NCBI GenBank assembly: GCA_032595685.2
Contig: CP159373.1
Location: forward strand, 393,001 to 457,000
Direction: 5' to 3'
Source of the DNA: Candidatus Electrothrix aestuarii
GTDB lineage: Bacteria; Desulfobacterota; Desulfobulbia; Desulfobulbales; Desulfobulbaceae
Length of the DNA stretch: 64,000 nt
Numbering within the stretch: position 1 is the stretch's first letter; every line of letters begins with the position of its first letter. The position numbers were made by a program, and so were the translations under genes. A model generated the notes under the pieces. That model did not search any database. It had not been told where the DNA came from and saw only the letters and a program-made list of their open reading frames with translations. Below, one piece after another: positions 1-7,849 of this stretch.

Positions 1-629
1 CGGTGCGGGAAATCCTGAAATACCAAGATGTGGAGCGCATCACCTTGGTGGATATTGATCCAGCTATCACCAGGATCTGTTCCACCCTGGCCCCGATTAC
101 TCGCCTGAATCAAGGAGCCCTGCAAGATCCTCGGGTACGAATCCGCAATGAGGATGCCTTTGCCTTTCTTCGCCAAAGCAAAGAGGTCTTTGATCGGGTT
201 ATTATCGATCTACCAGACCCTCATAACGAGGCTTTGAGCAAGCTCTACAGCGTAGAATTCTATACTCTGCTGTCCCGGAGATTAGCACCGAGCGGTTTAG
301 CAGTCAGTCAGTCCACCTCTCCCCTGATGACGAAAGAAACCTTCTGGGCTGTCGGTGAAACCATGCATAGTGCGGGTTACGATGTCCTACGCTACCAGGT
401 CAATGTCCCCTCTTTTTCCGGGGACTGGGGCTTCACCCTTGCTGCCCGCCCAGGCTTTCTGCCAACCAGCTTTCTCATCCCGGAAAACAAAACCCGCTTC
501 CTCACCAGCCGACTCATGGAAGCGGCCACCGTTTTTGCCAAGGATGAACAGGTGCAATCAGCCCTGACCAATTCTATTTTTGAACCCAAACTCTATCTGA
601 CCTACAACCGGGAAGCAGCCCGTTGGTAA
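1..629 (+). CDS. speE: Spermidine synthase (polyamine aminopropyltransferase), 3' part
   Basis: C-terminal catalytic part of a SpeE-type aminopropyltransferase, which moves aminopropyl from decarboxylated AdoMet to putrescine. The gene enters from the left edge, so the N-terminus is missing. The visible VDIDPAI segment matches the nucleoside-binding strand, and IIDLPDPHNEALSKLYS followed by EFY matches the catalytic-Asp loop of the family. The ending KLYLTYNREAARW is typical of long SpeE proteins that carry an N-terminal membrane domain, so the full gene is probably of that type; this part is inference. It is followed after 25 nt by a DUF350 protein and then an AdoMet-decarboxylase homologue on the same strand, which forms a polyamine operon. 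Confidence 0.9.
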   Translation, partial: VREILKYQDVERITLVDIDPAITRICSTLAPITRLNQGALQDPRVRIRNEDAFAFLRQSKEVFDRVIIDLPDPHNEALSKLYSVEFYTLLSRRLAPSGLAVSQSTSPLMTKETFWAVGETMHSAGYDVLRYQVNVPSFSGDWGFTLAARPGFLPTSFLIPENKTRFLTSRLMEAATVFAKDEQVQSALTNSIFEPKLYLTYNREAARW

Positions 630-654
630 ATCATTTTACGAGGAGGAGCATGTC

Positions 655-1521
655 ATGATCAACTTCACAGAAACCGCTGAGCTCTATTACGGTATGCTGT
701 ATATCATCTTGGGAATTGCCGTCCTGGCACTCAGTAAAGTCATCGTCAACCTGATGAGCCCATATAAAATCAACAAGGAGCTGGTCCATTCCGATAACCA
801 GGCCCTGGGCGTGACCTTGGCTGGTTATTACGCAGGAGTAGTGATCATCTTCCTGGGGGCAGTTATCGGGGAGAACGAAGCGGAGACCGCAACTTTTGGG
901 AGTCTCTTTCTTGAAGCTGTGATTGATTTAGGCTACGCAGTGTTTGGCATCTTTGCTCTGAATCTCTGCCGTAAGGTGGTAGACATGGCCATCCTCTATA
1001 AATTCAGTACGGTGAAGGAGATTATCACTGATCGCAATATCGGTACCGGCGCAGTAGAGGCAGGAGCCATGATCGCAACGGCCCTGATGATTGCCGGTGC
1101 GATCAATGGTGCAGGATCTCTTCTCTCCACCCTGGTCTTCTTTGTCCTTGGTATGGGCCTGCTCATCCTGTTCAGCCATTTTCACGCCTTCCTTACGCCC
1201 TATGATGACCATGACGAGATTGAGAAGGACAACGTGGCTGCTGGCGCTTATCTCGGCTTTTCCCTGGTGGCCCTCGGTATTATCGTGCTCAAGGCTACAG
1301 CCGGGGACTTCATCAGCTGGGGCTATAACCTCTCCTGGTTTGCCGGTTATGCTATTATCGGTTTTCTCGGATTGGCGGTCTTACAGAAGCTGATCCTGAC
1401 CGTCTTCCTGCCTGGCGCCAATATTGAGGAAGAAATCAGCCGAGACCGCAACATGAACATCGCCTGGATAGGTGGTACCATGAGCATCGGTGTTGCGGCG
1501 CTGATTTTCTTTCTGCTGTAA
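655..1521 (+). CDS. DUF350 domain membrane protein (two tandem DUF350 units)
   Basis: A 288-residue integral membrane protein with about eight hydrophobic helices arranged as two similar halves, each resembling DUF350. Acidic loops follow the helices (GENEAETATFG near 83, DDHDEIEKDN near 184). A GAGGAGG ribosome-binding site lies just upstream of the ATG. DUF350 proteins are often found beside membrane-type spermidine synthases and AdoMet-decarboxylase homologues, as here. Their biochemical role is not known. Transport or membrane organisation of the polyamine pathway is only a guess from context. The next gene starts 5 nt after this stop codon, so the genes are almost certainly co-transcribed. 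Confidence 0.85.
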   Translation: MINFTETAELYYGMLYIILGIAVLALSKVIVNLMSPYKINKELVHSDNQALGVTLAGYYAGVVIIFLGAVIGENEAETATFGSLFLEAVIDLGYAVFGIFALNLCRKVVDMAILYKFSTVKEIITDRNIGTGAVEAGAMIATALMIAGAINGAGSLLSTLVFFVLGMGLLILFSHFHAFLTPYDDHDEIEKDNVAAGAYLGFSLVALGIIVLKATAGDFISWGYNLSWFAGYAIIGFLGLAVLQKLILTVFLPGANIEEEISRDRNMNIAWIGGTMSIGVAALIFFLL

Positions 1522-1526
1522 GAGAT

Positions 1527-1889
1527 ATGGAGTTAGGAAAAGACCTGCAAATGGCAGAAGGCACGGTGTTCCATGCCGCGCTCTCCTTCACTAATGTGGG
1601 AGCGGACCTCGGTGATAAGAAGCTCCTGCAAAAGGTGGCAGAACGTATCGTGGAGCATTTCCGTCTGGATGTGGTGGATGTACATTGGCATTATTACTCG
1701 CCTATCGGCATCACGGGAGTCTATGTGCTCCAGCAATCCAGCCTGACCCTCCATACCTGGCCGGAATTCAACAAGCTGGTGATTGACGTCACCACCTGTG
1801 GCGCTGAGGTGGATCTGGAGATTATTCTGCCAGAGTTAAAGGCAGAGCTGGCTACGGATACGGTGCGGCTTTCTGCTGAGGTCCTATAG
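1527..1889 (+). CDS. S-adenosylmethionine decarboxylase homologue (SpeD/SpeH type)
   Basis: A 120-residue pyruvoyl-enzyme homologue. In the family, self-cleavage before an active Ser creates the pyruvoyl group and a conserved His and Cys assist. Here the motif reads QSSLTLHTWPE: Ser71 (pyruvoyl donor), His76 and Cys91 (VTTCG) are kept. The residue before the Ser is Gln instead of the usual Glu, and the residue after it is Ser instead of the usual His. A second ATG at 1551 also has an upstream purine-rich stretch, so the protein may be 112 residues. It lies directly behind the DUF350 gene in the speE operon. Some SpeD-like paralogues have other decarboxylase specificities, so the substrate is not certain. 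Confidence 0.8.
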   Translation: MELGKDLQMAEGTVFHAALSFTNVGADLGDKKLLQKVAERIVEHFRLDVVDVHWHYYSPIGITGVYVLQQSSLTLHTWPEFNKLVIDVTTCGAEVDLEIILPELKAELATDTVRLSAEVL

Positions 1890-2099
1890 AACCGCCTGTT
1901 CCTTCAATGACCTCCATCACAGGAACCACCTTTATTGACAAAGGAATTTTCACCAATTATAATGTGCACTTAATTCTTCTTATAGAAGATCGGGATGCTC
2001 AATCTAGCACCAAAAAGGATCTACTTATTATCACTGGTAGTCCAAGATATGAATAAGAAATGTATTCAAAATGGATAATGCCATAGAAGGAGGCATATT

Positions 2100-2885
2100 G
2101 TGAGTATAAAGTTGACTACAATTAAAAGGCTCTTTGCAGCATCTTCTAATCAATGCGCATTTCCAAAATGTACCGCCCCGATCATTGTGGATGGAATTGT
2201 AGTCGGTGAAATGTGCCATATTAAAGCTCGCCGGAAAAATGGCCCTCGTTATGACGCAACCCTTTCGGCTGCCGATAAAGATGGTTATGACAATCTTCTG
2301 CTTCTTTGTGAAACTTGTCACAAACTCATAGACGCTAATCCTGAACGGTATTCATCCGAAGTTCTTACGAAATTAAAACATCAACACGAAGAAAGTGGAA
2401 TCTGTGAAATCACCCCTCAACAGGCTCATGATGCTCAGTTGCTTCTTCAAGCATTCACAAAACAATCCAGGACTTCCGCAAAAGCAACTGGCCAAGGGGT
2501 TGCAATTGCAATTAATGGTGATGTAAAGGCACCCATCACTGTTAACCAAGCAGCATCGCGAAAGCCACCAACCAGTAAATATCCAAAAAATGCAATCGGT
2601 GCAGATGCAAATATGGCTGGTTACGTAGATTATCTGTTTGGACTAGGAATCGACTACTGGAAAAACACGCCGAATATGACGGCTGGGCGTCTTGGGAAGA
2701 AAATAAAAACGAAATTTCGTCTCAAGACCAGAACAAGGAATCATATCTCGGTTGAGCGCTTTCAAGAATTGGTTAATTTCATAATCAACGACATTTTAAA
2801 GCCATCTCCTGTCGGAAAAAGACATTTGAGAGAAGGAACAAAGCTTTGTAGAACTTTCAGTGAATGGCGCTATGGCTCAATGTAG
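2100..2885 (+). CDS. HNH endonuclease-like protein with extra C-terminal domain
   Basis: A 261-residue protein starting at GTG, chosen because a strong GAAGGAGG sits 7-8 nt upstream. The first 100 residues hold an HNH/zinc-finger nuclease pattern: CAFPKC near residue 19, GEMCHIKARRKNG near 37, and NLLLLCETCHKLID near 67, so two CxxC-like pairs and the HI/NLLLLC..CH core are visible. The C-terminal 100 residues (from MAGYVDYLFGLG) form a second, helical domain that I do not recognise. The gene stands alone, with about 210 nt before it and a repeat region after it. DNA cleavage is inferred from the family; the role (defence, mobile element or repair) is open. Confidence 0.7.
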   Translation: MSIKLTTIKRLFAASSNQCAFPKCTAPIIVDGIVVGEMCHIKARRKNGPRYDATLSAADKDGYDNLLLLCETCHKLIDANPERYSSEVLTKLKHQHEESGICEITPQQAHDAQLLLQAFTKQSRTSAKATGQGVAIAINGDVKAPITVNQAASRKPPTSKYPKNAIGADANMAGYVDYLFGLGIDYWKNTPNMTAGRLGKKIKTKFRLKTRTRNHISVERFQELVNFIINDILKPSPVGKRHLREGTKLCRTFSEWRYGSM

Positions 2886-3051
2886 TCTATAAAATATTGT
2901 CAGCAACTAACTATCAACGAAAATGTCCGAACACGCTCAATCAGCCCTATAACTCCCTAGCACGAAACATCTTCCAACAATATTCTCTTGGTTGTAGGCA
3001 GTATTCCCTCAAACCCCACCACTTCCCCATAGCGTAACTGCACCGTTCAAC

Positions 3052-3168
3052 ATCGTCATAGGTATCACGAAAAATTCGTTATACGTATCACGGCAAGTTC
3101 GTTATTAGTATAACGGCAGATTCATTATACCTATAACGACCAAATCGCATCGAGTATCACGGCCCATC
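3052..3168. repeat. Degenerate 23-bp tandem array, five units
   Basis: The 2886-3410 stretch holds no convincing gene. It contains five consecutive units of 23-24 bp at 3052, 3075, 3098, 3121 and 3145. Each carries a TTCGTTAT-like start, then TA, then a TATCACGG or TATAACGG core, in the same orientation. Units 2 and 3 are the most alike. The spacing near two helical turns suggests binding sites for a protein (iteron-like), but no replication or regulator gene is adjacent. Confidence 0.6.
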
Positions 3169-3410
3169 TCCCTATAAAATCCGCGCTCAGCTCCCACTCC
3201 ACAGAGCGATTTTCCGGTGTCCGACACCAGCTTCATGATTACATCTCTGTATATCGACTGCTATTTTCCTATTTACTTTTATAATTAAGATGGTAAAAAG
3301 TTGACCGTATACAAAAATATGCAAAAATGTATTCGAGTCATCTACTCAAGTTTATCGTTTATTGTCCCCAACTGCCGATCCGGGATGAGGGCTTATGTGG
3401 AGCAACTATT

Positions 3411-4151
3411 ATGGAAGAAAGCAAAAGAAACACTGAGGATCTCCTTGCGGAAATACATTTCCTGAAGGGAAAACTTGCTGAGCTGGAAGCTGTCCAACAA
3501 GATAAACAAAGAATTGAGAAGGAGCTTCAGCGATCTAACGAAATTCTCAATATGTTGATCAACAACATACCCAGCCAGGTCTTCTGGAAGAACCGAGCCC
3601 TGATCTACACAGGGTGCAACAAAGCCTTTGCAGGTATAGTCGGCATGAACACCCCTGCTGAAGTGATAGGAAAGTCAGATTATGATCTTTCCAGGGATGC
3701 CACCCATGCAAACTCGTACAGGGAATGGGACAAGAGGATTATGGATAGCGGCGAACCTGTCCTTGATCTGGAGGAATCCTACCATAATTCAGACGGCAGT
3801 GAAGGAACCGTCCTGACCAGCAAAGTCCCGCTTCAGGACCATAAAGGTAATGTCTATGGAATCCTGGGGATCTGCACGGATATATCAGAGCGAAAAAAAA
3901 TTGAGCTGGAAAACGAGACGCTCATTGAGGGTCTCACCAAGGCGATTTCCGAGGTAAGAACCCTGGAGGGCTTGCTCCCCATCTGTTCAAACTGCAAAAA
4001 GATACGGGATGATCAGGGTTATTGGAATCAGATTGAACACTTCATCGCGGAGCACTCTGATGCGGAATTCAGCCACAGCATCTGCCAGGACTGCGCCTTA
4101 AAGCTCTACCCGGAGCTTGTCGATGAGCGTGGCAACTTTTTACGCCCTTGA
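3411..4151 (+). CDS. PAS domain protein with C-terminal CxxC...CxxC cluster
   Basis: A 246-residue cytoplasmic protein. I start it at 3411 (MEESKRNTED) because GGAG lies about 9 nt upstream; an upstream in-frame ATG at 3327 would add 28 atypical residues. Residues 5-45 form a coiled coil, followed by one PAS domain (about 50-165, ending GICTDISERKK), a short linker helix, and a C-terminal segment with LPICSNCKKIRDD, YWNQIE and SICQDC. This tail is common on PAS and response-regulator proteins of Deltaproteobacteria; its four Cys could bind metal. There is no kinase or GGDEF domain, so output must be through a partner. No promoter is evident. Confidence 0.8.
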   Translation: MEESKRNTEDLLAEIHFLKGKLAELEAVQQDKQRIEKELQRSNEILNMLINNIPSQVFWKNRALIYTGCNKAFAGIVGMNTPAEVIGKSDYDLSRDATHANSYREWDKRIMDSGEPVLDLEESYHNSDGSEGTVLTSKVPLQDHKGNVYGILGICTDISERKKIELENETLIEGLTKAISEVRTLEGLLPICSNCKKIRDDQGYWNQIEHFIAEHSDAEFSHSICQDCALKLYPELVDERGNFLRP

Positions 4152-4173
4152 GCTGTAGGTGAAAAACAAGAAA

Positions 4174-4200
4174 GGCAGACCTTGCGGCCTGCCCCTTCTT
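4174..4200 (+). terminator. Hairpin terminator after PAS gene
   Basis: GGCAGACC-TTGC-GGCCTGCC forms an 8-bp stem with one mismatch and a 4-nt loop, followed by a pyrimidine/T-rich run. It lies 22 nt after the PAS stop codon and before the convergent minus-strand gene. Confidence 0.55.
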
Positions 4201-4232
4201 CTTCCCCTGCATCGCCAAGGAAAGCAGATTTT

Positions 4233-5099
4233 TTACAAGCCCAAATCCTTATGTACCTTATCCAGGGCCTCGGGAAGGCAACGCAGGATTTCCTGCACCT
4301 GGGTTGCCGGGGTTGGTCGAGATAACTCACCCGCAGCCCGATTCGCCCGTCCGGCAATCCGGCAGGCCTGTACAGGGCTGACACCCGCATAAATCAAACC
4401 ACTGATCATCCCGGTGATGAGATCGCCAGTGCCACCAATGGGCTCCATCGTCTCGATACTGGGCTCGCTGATGGTATCAACGATCTCCCCGTCCTGGCAG
4501 ACATAATCAATCGCCCCTTTGACAAACATGGTCTTGGTGGCGTTCTTGCCCTCGTAGGCGCGACGAATCAACTCCGGTACATCTTCTTCCATATTAAAGA
4601 TAAAGCCCCGGGTAAAGCTGGGGTGATCGGCTTTATCATCGGCCAGAAAAGCAGTCTCTCCCAAGTCCGGGGTAAACACATCATAATAATGGGAATCCCC
4701 ACCGGCCTTAGCCACATACATGCTACCTGCATCAGCGATCAAAATTGGCTTCTGCTCCATTGTATCAATGGTGGCCAGGACCTTTTTGTTCAGCTTCAGA
4801 TCGGGCATGACATAATGCAGGGTCATAACCTTGGCGCCCATTTCCGGAAGATGCTCAGCAAGGTGCTTATAGATGGCTTCGCTTCCCTTGCGTTTCCCGA
4901 TATCTCCGGCCACAACGCCGATAGGGGCATCCACCCCGTATTTTTGACAGGTAATGCAGGCAGAGGTCATCATGGCCTCATTGCCGCGATTAATGGCAAG
5001 CTCGTGGCCATCAATAGTTATTCCCTTCTCATTATAGGCAACAGGTCCTATCAGAAGAGGCAGATCTTCGACAGGAACTGCTCCGGCTAACAACAACAT
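4233..5099 (-). CDS. Ribokinase-fold protein, NAD(P)H-hydrate dehydratase (YjeF-C)-like
   Basis: A 288-residue protein of the ribokinase/CARKD fold. The C-terminal motif EPIGGTGDLITGMISG is the anion-hole/ATP-site signature in which the Asp of GTGD is catalytic in relatives; LIADAGSMYVAK and the FTPDLGETAFL segment fit the nucleotide-binding core. The best guess is an ADP/ATP-dependent hydrate dehydratase or a small-molecule kinase, and the substrate cannot be read from sequence. Its ATG lies 2 nt after the stop of the upstream DUF3343 gene, and the ribosome-binding site (AGGAG) lies inside the end of that gene, so the two are translationally coupled. Confidence 0.65.
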   Translation of the reverse strand: MLLLAGAVPVEDLPLLIGPVAYNEKGITIDGHELAINRGNEAMMTSACITCQKYGVDAPIGVVAGDIGKRKGSEAIYKHLAEHLPEMGAKVMTLHYVMPDLKLNKKVLATIDTMEQKPILIADAGSMYVAKAGGDSHYYDVFTPDLGETAFLADDKADHPSFTRGFIFNMEEDVPELIRRAYEGKNATKTMFVKGAIDYVCQDGEIVDTISEPSIETMEPIGGTGDLITGMISGLIYAGVSPVQACRIAGRANRAAGELSRPTPATQVQEILRCLPEALDKVHKDLGL

Positions 5100-5101
5100 A
5101 A

Positions 5102-5671
5102 TTATGCTCCTATTTCCCGGACCAGCTCTTCCCGGGCAGTGTTCAATGAGTAGGCACAGAGAGAAAAACCCACCTCGGTGAGATCAGGGGCCTCGCTGAT
5201 ATGCTGACCGATGAGTGCTGTTGCCAGATAGGGCACATCAGGACAACCACCACCGGAAATATTGACGATAATCTTGGTCTCAACATCAACGGTAATCTTC
5301 ATATTCGCCGCCCTGACCATAAGATATTTATCACCGTACCATTTCTTGCGAACAAAATGGAGCGGCTCCATTCCCTCGCAGGTAATCGGAACCACATCCA
5401 GAGGCGTAAGGTGGGCGGTATTCAACAGCTCGGTAATGGCGGCTTCCGCTTCCATAGGGAATTCCACACTGAGGTCACAGCCAGTCCGGTAGGATGGCGG
5501 CGGGCTCACAACCCGAATTTCATACCCTTCGTCCCGCAGGATGTGTTCAACATCAATAACCGTTGTCGGATGGGCAAAGATAAGCAAACCACGGGTGACA
5601 GCTTGACTGTCTGTTTCCTCCTGAGCAGACTTCTCCTCAGAAGGTGTCTCCTTTTTTTTAAACCATTTCAT
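5102..5671 (-). CDS. DUF3343 (Se/S carrier-like) domain protein
   Basis: A 189-residue protein. After a charged N-terminus (residues 1-28, Lys/Glu rich) comes a DUF3343 domain: GLLIFAHPTTVIDVEHILRD, then SPPPSYRTGCDLSVEF with a Cys in the position proposed to carry Se or S. The C-terminal half (from about 95) has ITCEGMEPLHFVRKKW and the NISGGGCPDVPYLA segment with a second conserved-looking Cys. I do not have a name for this second domain. It forms a two-gene operon with the ribokinase-fold gene. Involvement in sulfur or selenium handling is inference from the DUF3343 family only. Confidence 0.7.
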   Translation of the reverse strand: MKWFKKKETPSEEKSAQEETDSQAVTRGLLIFAHPTTVIDVEHILRDEGYEIRVVSPPPSYRTGCDLSVEFPMEAEAAITELLNTAHLTPLDVVPITCEGMEPLHFVRKKWYGDKYLMVRAANMKITVDVETKIIVNISGGGCPDVPYLATALIGQHISEAPDLTEVGFSLCAYSLNTAREELVREIGA

Positions 5672-5693
5672 GGTGCTCTTTTGTACTGAGGGT

Positions 5694-5728
5694 GAAAGAA
5701 AAATATCCTGCTCCTCCTGGAACAGGAC
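5694..5728 (-). terminator. Rho-independent terminator of the glycan operon
   Basis: Read on the minus strand, CCTGTTCC-AGGA-GGAGCAGG forms an 8-bp stem (one G-U pair) followed by ATATTTTTC. It lies downstream of the last glycosyltransferase and just upstream of the DUF3343 gene, so it separates the two transcripts. Confidence 0.6.
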
Positions 5729-5887
5729 AAAAATTTATACCAGAGTGTTACATAAGCGCTGAGCCTTTGCAAATAAAAAATACCACAGACCGGATAACAA
5801 TCTAATATCCCAACATAAGCAGGGAGAAGATGCATACATCAGAGCATGTGATAACTTCTATATTCTGCGGATTTATTCTGGAAGAGA

Positions 5888-7009
5888 CTATCCCAAACGA
5901 AAAACACGAATGGTTGCCTGGGCTGACTTTTTCCAGGTAAATCCTTGGGCCCAGGCTCGTCCCTGAATAACCATCAATTCCCGTTCAGCTGGAGTTTTTT
6001 CGACAGTCGCGAGAATAGCCCTGGCAAAGGACTCAGGGGAGCTTTCTTGTACATAGACAGCACAATTCCCCCCAACTTCAGGTAAGGAGGCCTTCTTCAT
6101 GGTAACCACGGGCACTCCGGCTAGAAGCCCTTCCAGAACCGGCAGACCAAAGCCCTCATACTCCGACGGCAGCACAAAGACATCTGCCCCTTGATACAAG
6201 GAACGTAGGCCCGTGTATTCTAACCCGGCAAGACGGTGGACCCGCGCCCTTGCCGGACAGGCTGCAAGGCTCTCCTGCACCTGCGTCTCTCCTCGTCTTG
6301 CCTTCCCTACGATGACCAAATGATGAGGAACCTTGTCAGCAAGGAGAGAAAAGGCCTCGATCAGCAAATGCACCTGCTTATGCGGATAGGTGTGTGCCAC
6401 ACAAAGGATATACGGTTTCCCCTCGACTGGCAGCTCCACGACATCCTCTTCCTTGACAGGGCAGGCAAAATCCGGTTCTACTCCCTCAAGGACCGCTCGA
6501 ACCCTTTCCTTCCGAGCAAAACCGTAACGGAGTATTTCTTCTTTGGAGAATTCTGAAACAGCGATAACCGTCTCACATTGTCGACAAGCCACCCGCACCA
6601 GAGCATCCAGGGTGATACGCTCTAAAGAACTCAGATCATCAGGATGACTTTTGTACTGGAGATCATGAACCGTCACAACCTGCGGGCAAGGACTGAGGGC
6701 TGGTGCGGTATAACCGGGAGACCAAAGGATCATCACCTTGCTCTTCCAGACATACCAAGGCAAGAGCAGCTGTTCATAAATGATCCGTAGCGGCCTGATC
6801 GCGGCCCGCAAGGGCAACTGAATATACTCCACATTGGGGAAGCCCTTCAGTTCATCACGAAAAAGTTCTTCATTATCTCGTGTGGTAAACAGAACAAAGA
6901 CATCTCGGGGACTTTCTTCCACCATCGCAAAAAGATTACGGCGGAGATAAATTTCTGTGCCCCCTACATCCCCTGGCACAAGGAACAGGGTATTGATTCC
7001 AATACGCAT
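5888..7009 (-). CDS. Family 4 glycosyltransferase (GT-B)
   Basis: A 373-residue GT4-type glycosyltransferase. The N-terminal domain has the GDVGGTEIYLRRNL acceptor-side loop and TVHDLQYKSHP. The C-terminal domain has KPYILCVAHTYPHKQVHLLIEAF (start of the donor domain) and the EX7E motif in SEYEGFGLPVLEGLLAG, which binds the nucleotide-sugar. It is the last gene of a minus-strand operon with a GT2 enzyme, a large membrane protein and a COG5610 protein. This points to surface polysaccharide or glycan assembly. The sugar donor and acceptor are unknown. A terminator-like hairpin follows about 160 nt downstream. Confidence 0.88.
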   Translation of the reverse strand: MRIGINTLFLVPGDVGGTEIYLRRNLFAMVEESPRDVFVLFTTRDNEELFRDELKGFPNVEYIQLPLRAAIRPLRIIYEQLLLPWYVWKSKVMILWSPGYTAPALSPCPQVVTVHDLQYKSHPDDLSSLERITLDALVRVACRQCETVIAVSEFSKEEILRYGFARKERVRAVLEGVEPDFACPVKEEDVVELPVEGKPYILCVAHTYPHKQVHLLIEAFSLLADKVPHHLVIVGKARRGETQVQESLAACPARARVHRLAGLEYTGLRSLYQGADVFVLPSEYEGFGLPVLEGLLAGVPVVTMKKASLPEVGGNCAVYVQESSPESFARAILATVEKTPAERELMVIQGRAWAQGFTWKKSAQATIRVFRLG

Positions 7010-7018
7010 CCGCCCTTG

Positions 7019-7843
7019 CTACCCCTGATTTTTCTGAAAATCTTTTTGCTGCCCTCTTGCCCGCAACTGCGCCATTGCACTGTATGCCCCGACAATCCCC
7101 CAGCGCACAAAAAAATGCAGCACAGTCTGCAAGCTCAATACACCAGCATCGACCTGAGCAGCCAGGTATTCTTCCTGAAACTGGGTCTGAAAATTCTGCC
7201 CACTGATGGATCCCTCATGCCAACGAAAGGCAGATAAAGGTGCCCCTGCTACCTGAACCGCATCACCAAAATGCCAGAGACGGAGAATAAAATCGTAATC
7301 CCAGGCTGCTACCATGTTTTCCGACAACAACCCTGCTCTATCCACAGCCTGACGACGAAAAAACATGGCCGGTTGAGAGAGATAATTAATGCATTGATAG
7401 GTGAAACGAGAGGAAAATGGATAAAAGAACTCCTTAAAACGGGTAATACCTGCCCGAATTTCCTTTCCCTGTTCATCCACGATAGGACAAGCACCAAAAC
7501 AAAAGGCTGCTGCCGGGCGACATTCTAAAGCCTGACGAACCCGTTCTAAGGTACGGGGATAATAGAGGTCGTCGGCATTCAACCAGGCAATGACATCACC
7601 ACTTGCCAGCCGCAAGCCTTTATTAATCGCATTGGCCGGACCAGTATCAGGCTCGATTATCGTATGGGTGATGTACTCCGCATATTGGGCAATAATCTTC
7701 TGCGAACCGTCCGTACTCCCGCCATCCACCACTATATATTCCAGAGAAACGCCCTCCCCTTCCTGTTGTCGGAGGACACTCTCAATAGTCTGCTCCAGAT
7801 AGAGGGCACTATTATAGCTTGGAGTAATAATGGAAAAACGCAT
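7019..7843 (-). CDS. Family 2 glycosyltransferase
   Basis: A 274-residue GT-A glycosyltransferase. The opening MRFSIITPSYNSALYLEQTI, then VVDGGSTDGS and the metal-binding WLNADD (DxD-type) motif are clear, and AAWDYDFILRLW is the acceptor-side ED-like motif. There is no membrane segment, so it acts on the cytoplasmic side. It ends 9 nt upstream of the GT4 start, in the same operon. The 6-nt gap to the upstream membrane protein also supports co-transcription. Confidence 0.9.
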   Translation of the reverse strand: MRFSIITPSYNSALYLEQTIESVLRQQEGEGVSLEYIVVDGGSTDGSQKIIAQYAEYITHTIIEPDTGPANAINKGLRLASGDVIAWLNADDLYYPRTLERVRQALECRPAAAFCFGACPIVDEQGKEIRAGITRFKEFFYPFSSRFTYQCINYLSQPAMFFRRQAVDRAGLLSENMVAAWDYDFILRLWHFGDAVQVAGAPLSAFRWHEGSISGQNFQTQFQEEYLAAQVDAGVLSLQTVLHFFVRWGIVGAYSAMAQLRARGQQKDFQKNQG

Positions 7844-7849
7844 ACAATC

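Noticed and set aside
928-1212. Open frame opposite the DUF350 gene
   Set aside because: It is a shadow of a well-supported membrane protein, with no ribosome site or family match. The same reasoning excludes the other antisense frames across the window.
3052-3168. CRISPR array
   Set aside because: Units are contiguous and degenerate with no unique spacers, so it is a tandem repeat. The two 21-bp arrays were rejected as CRISPR for the same reason.
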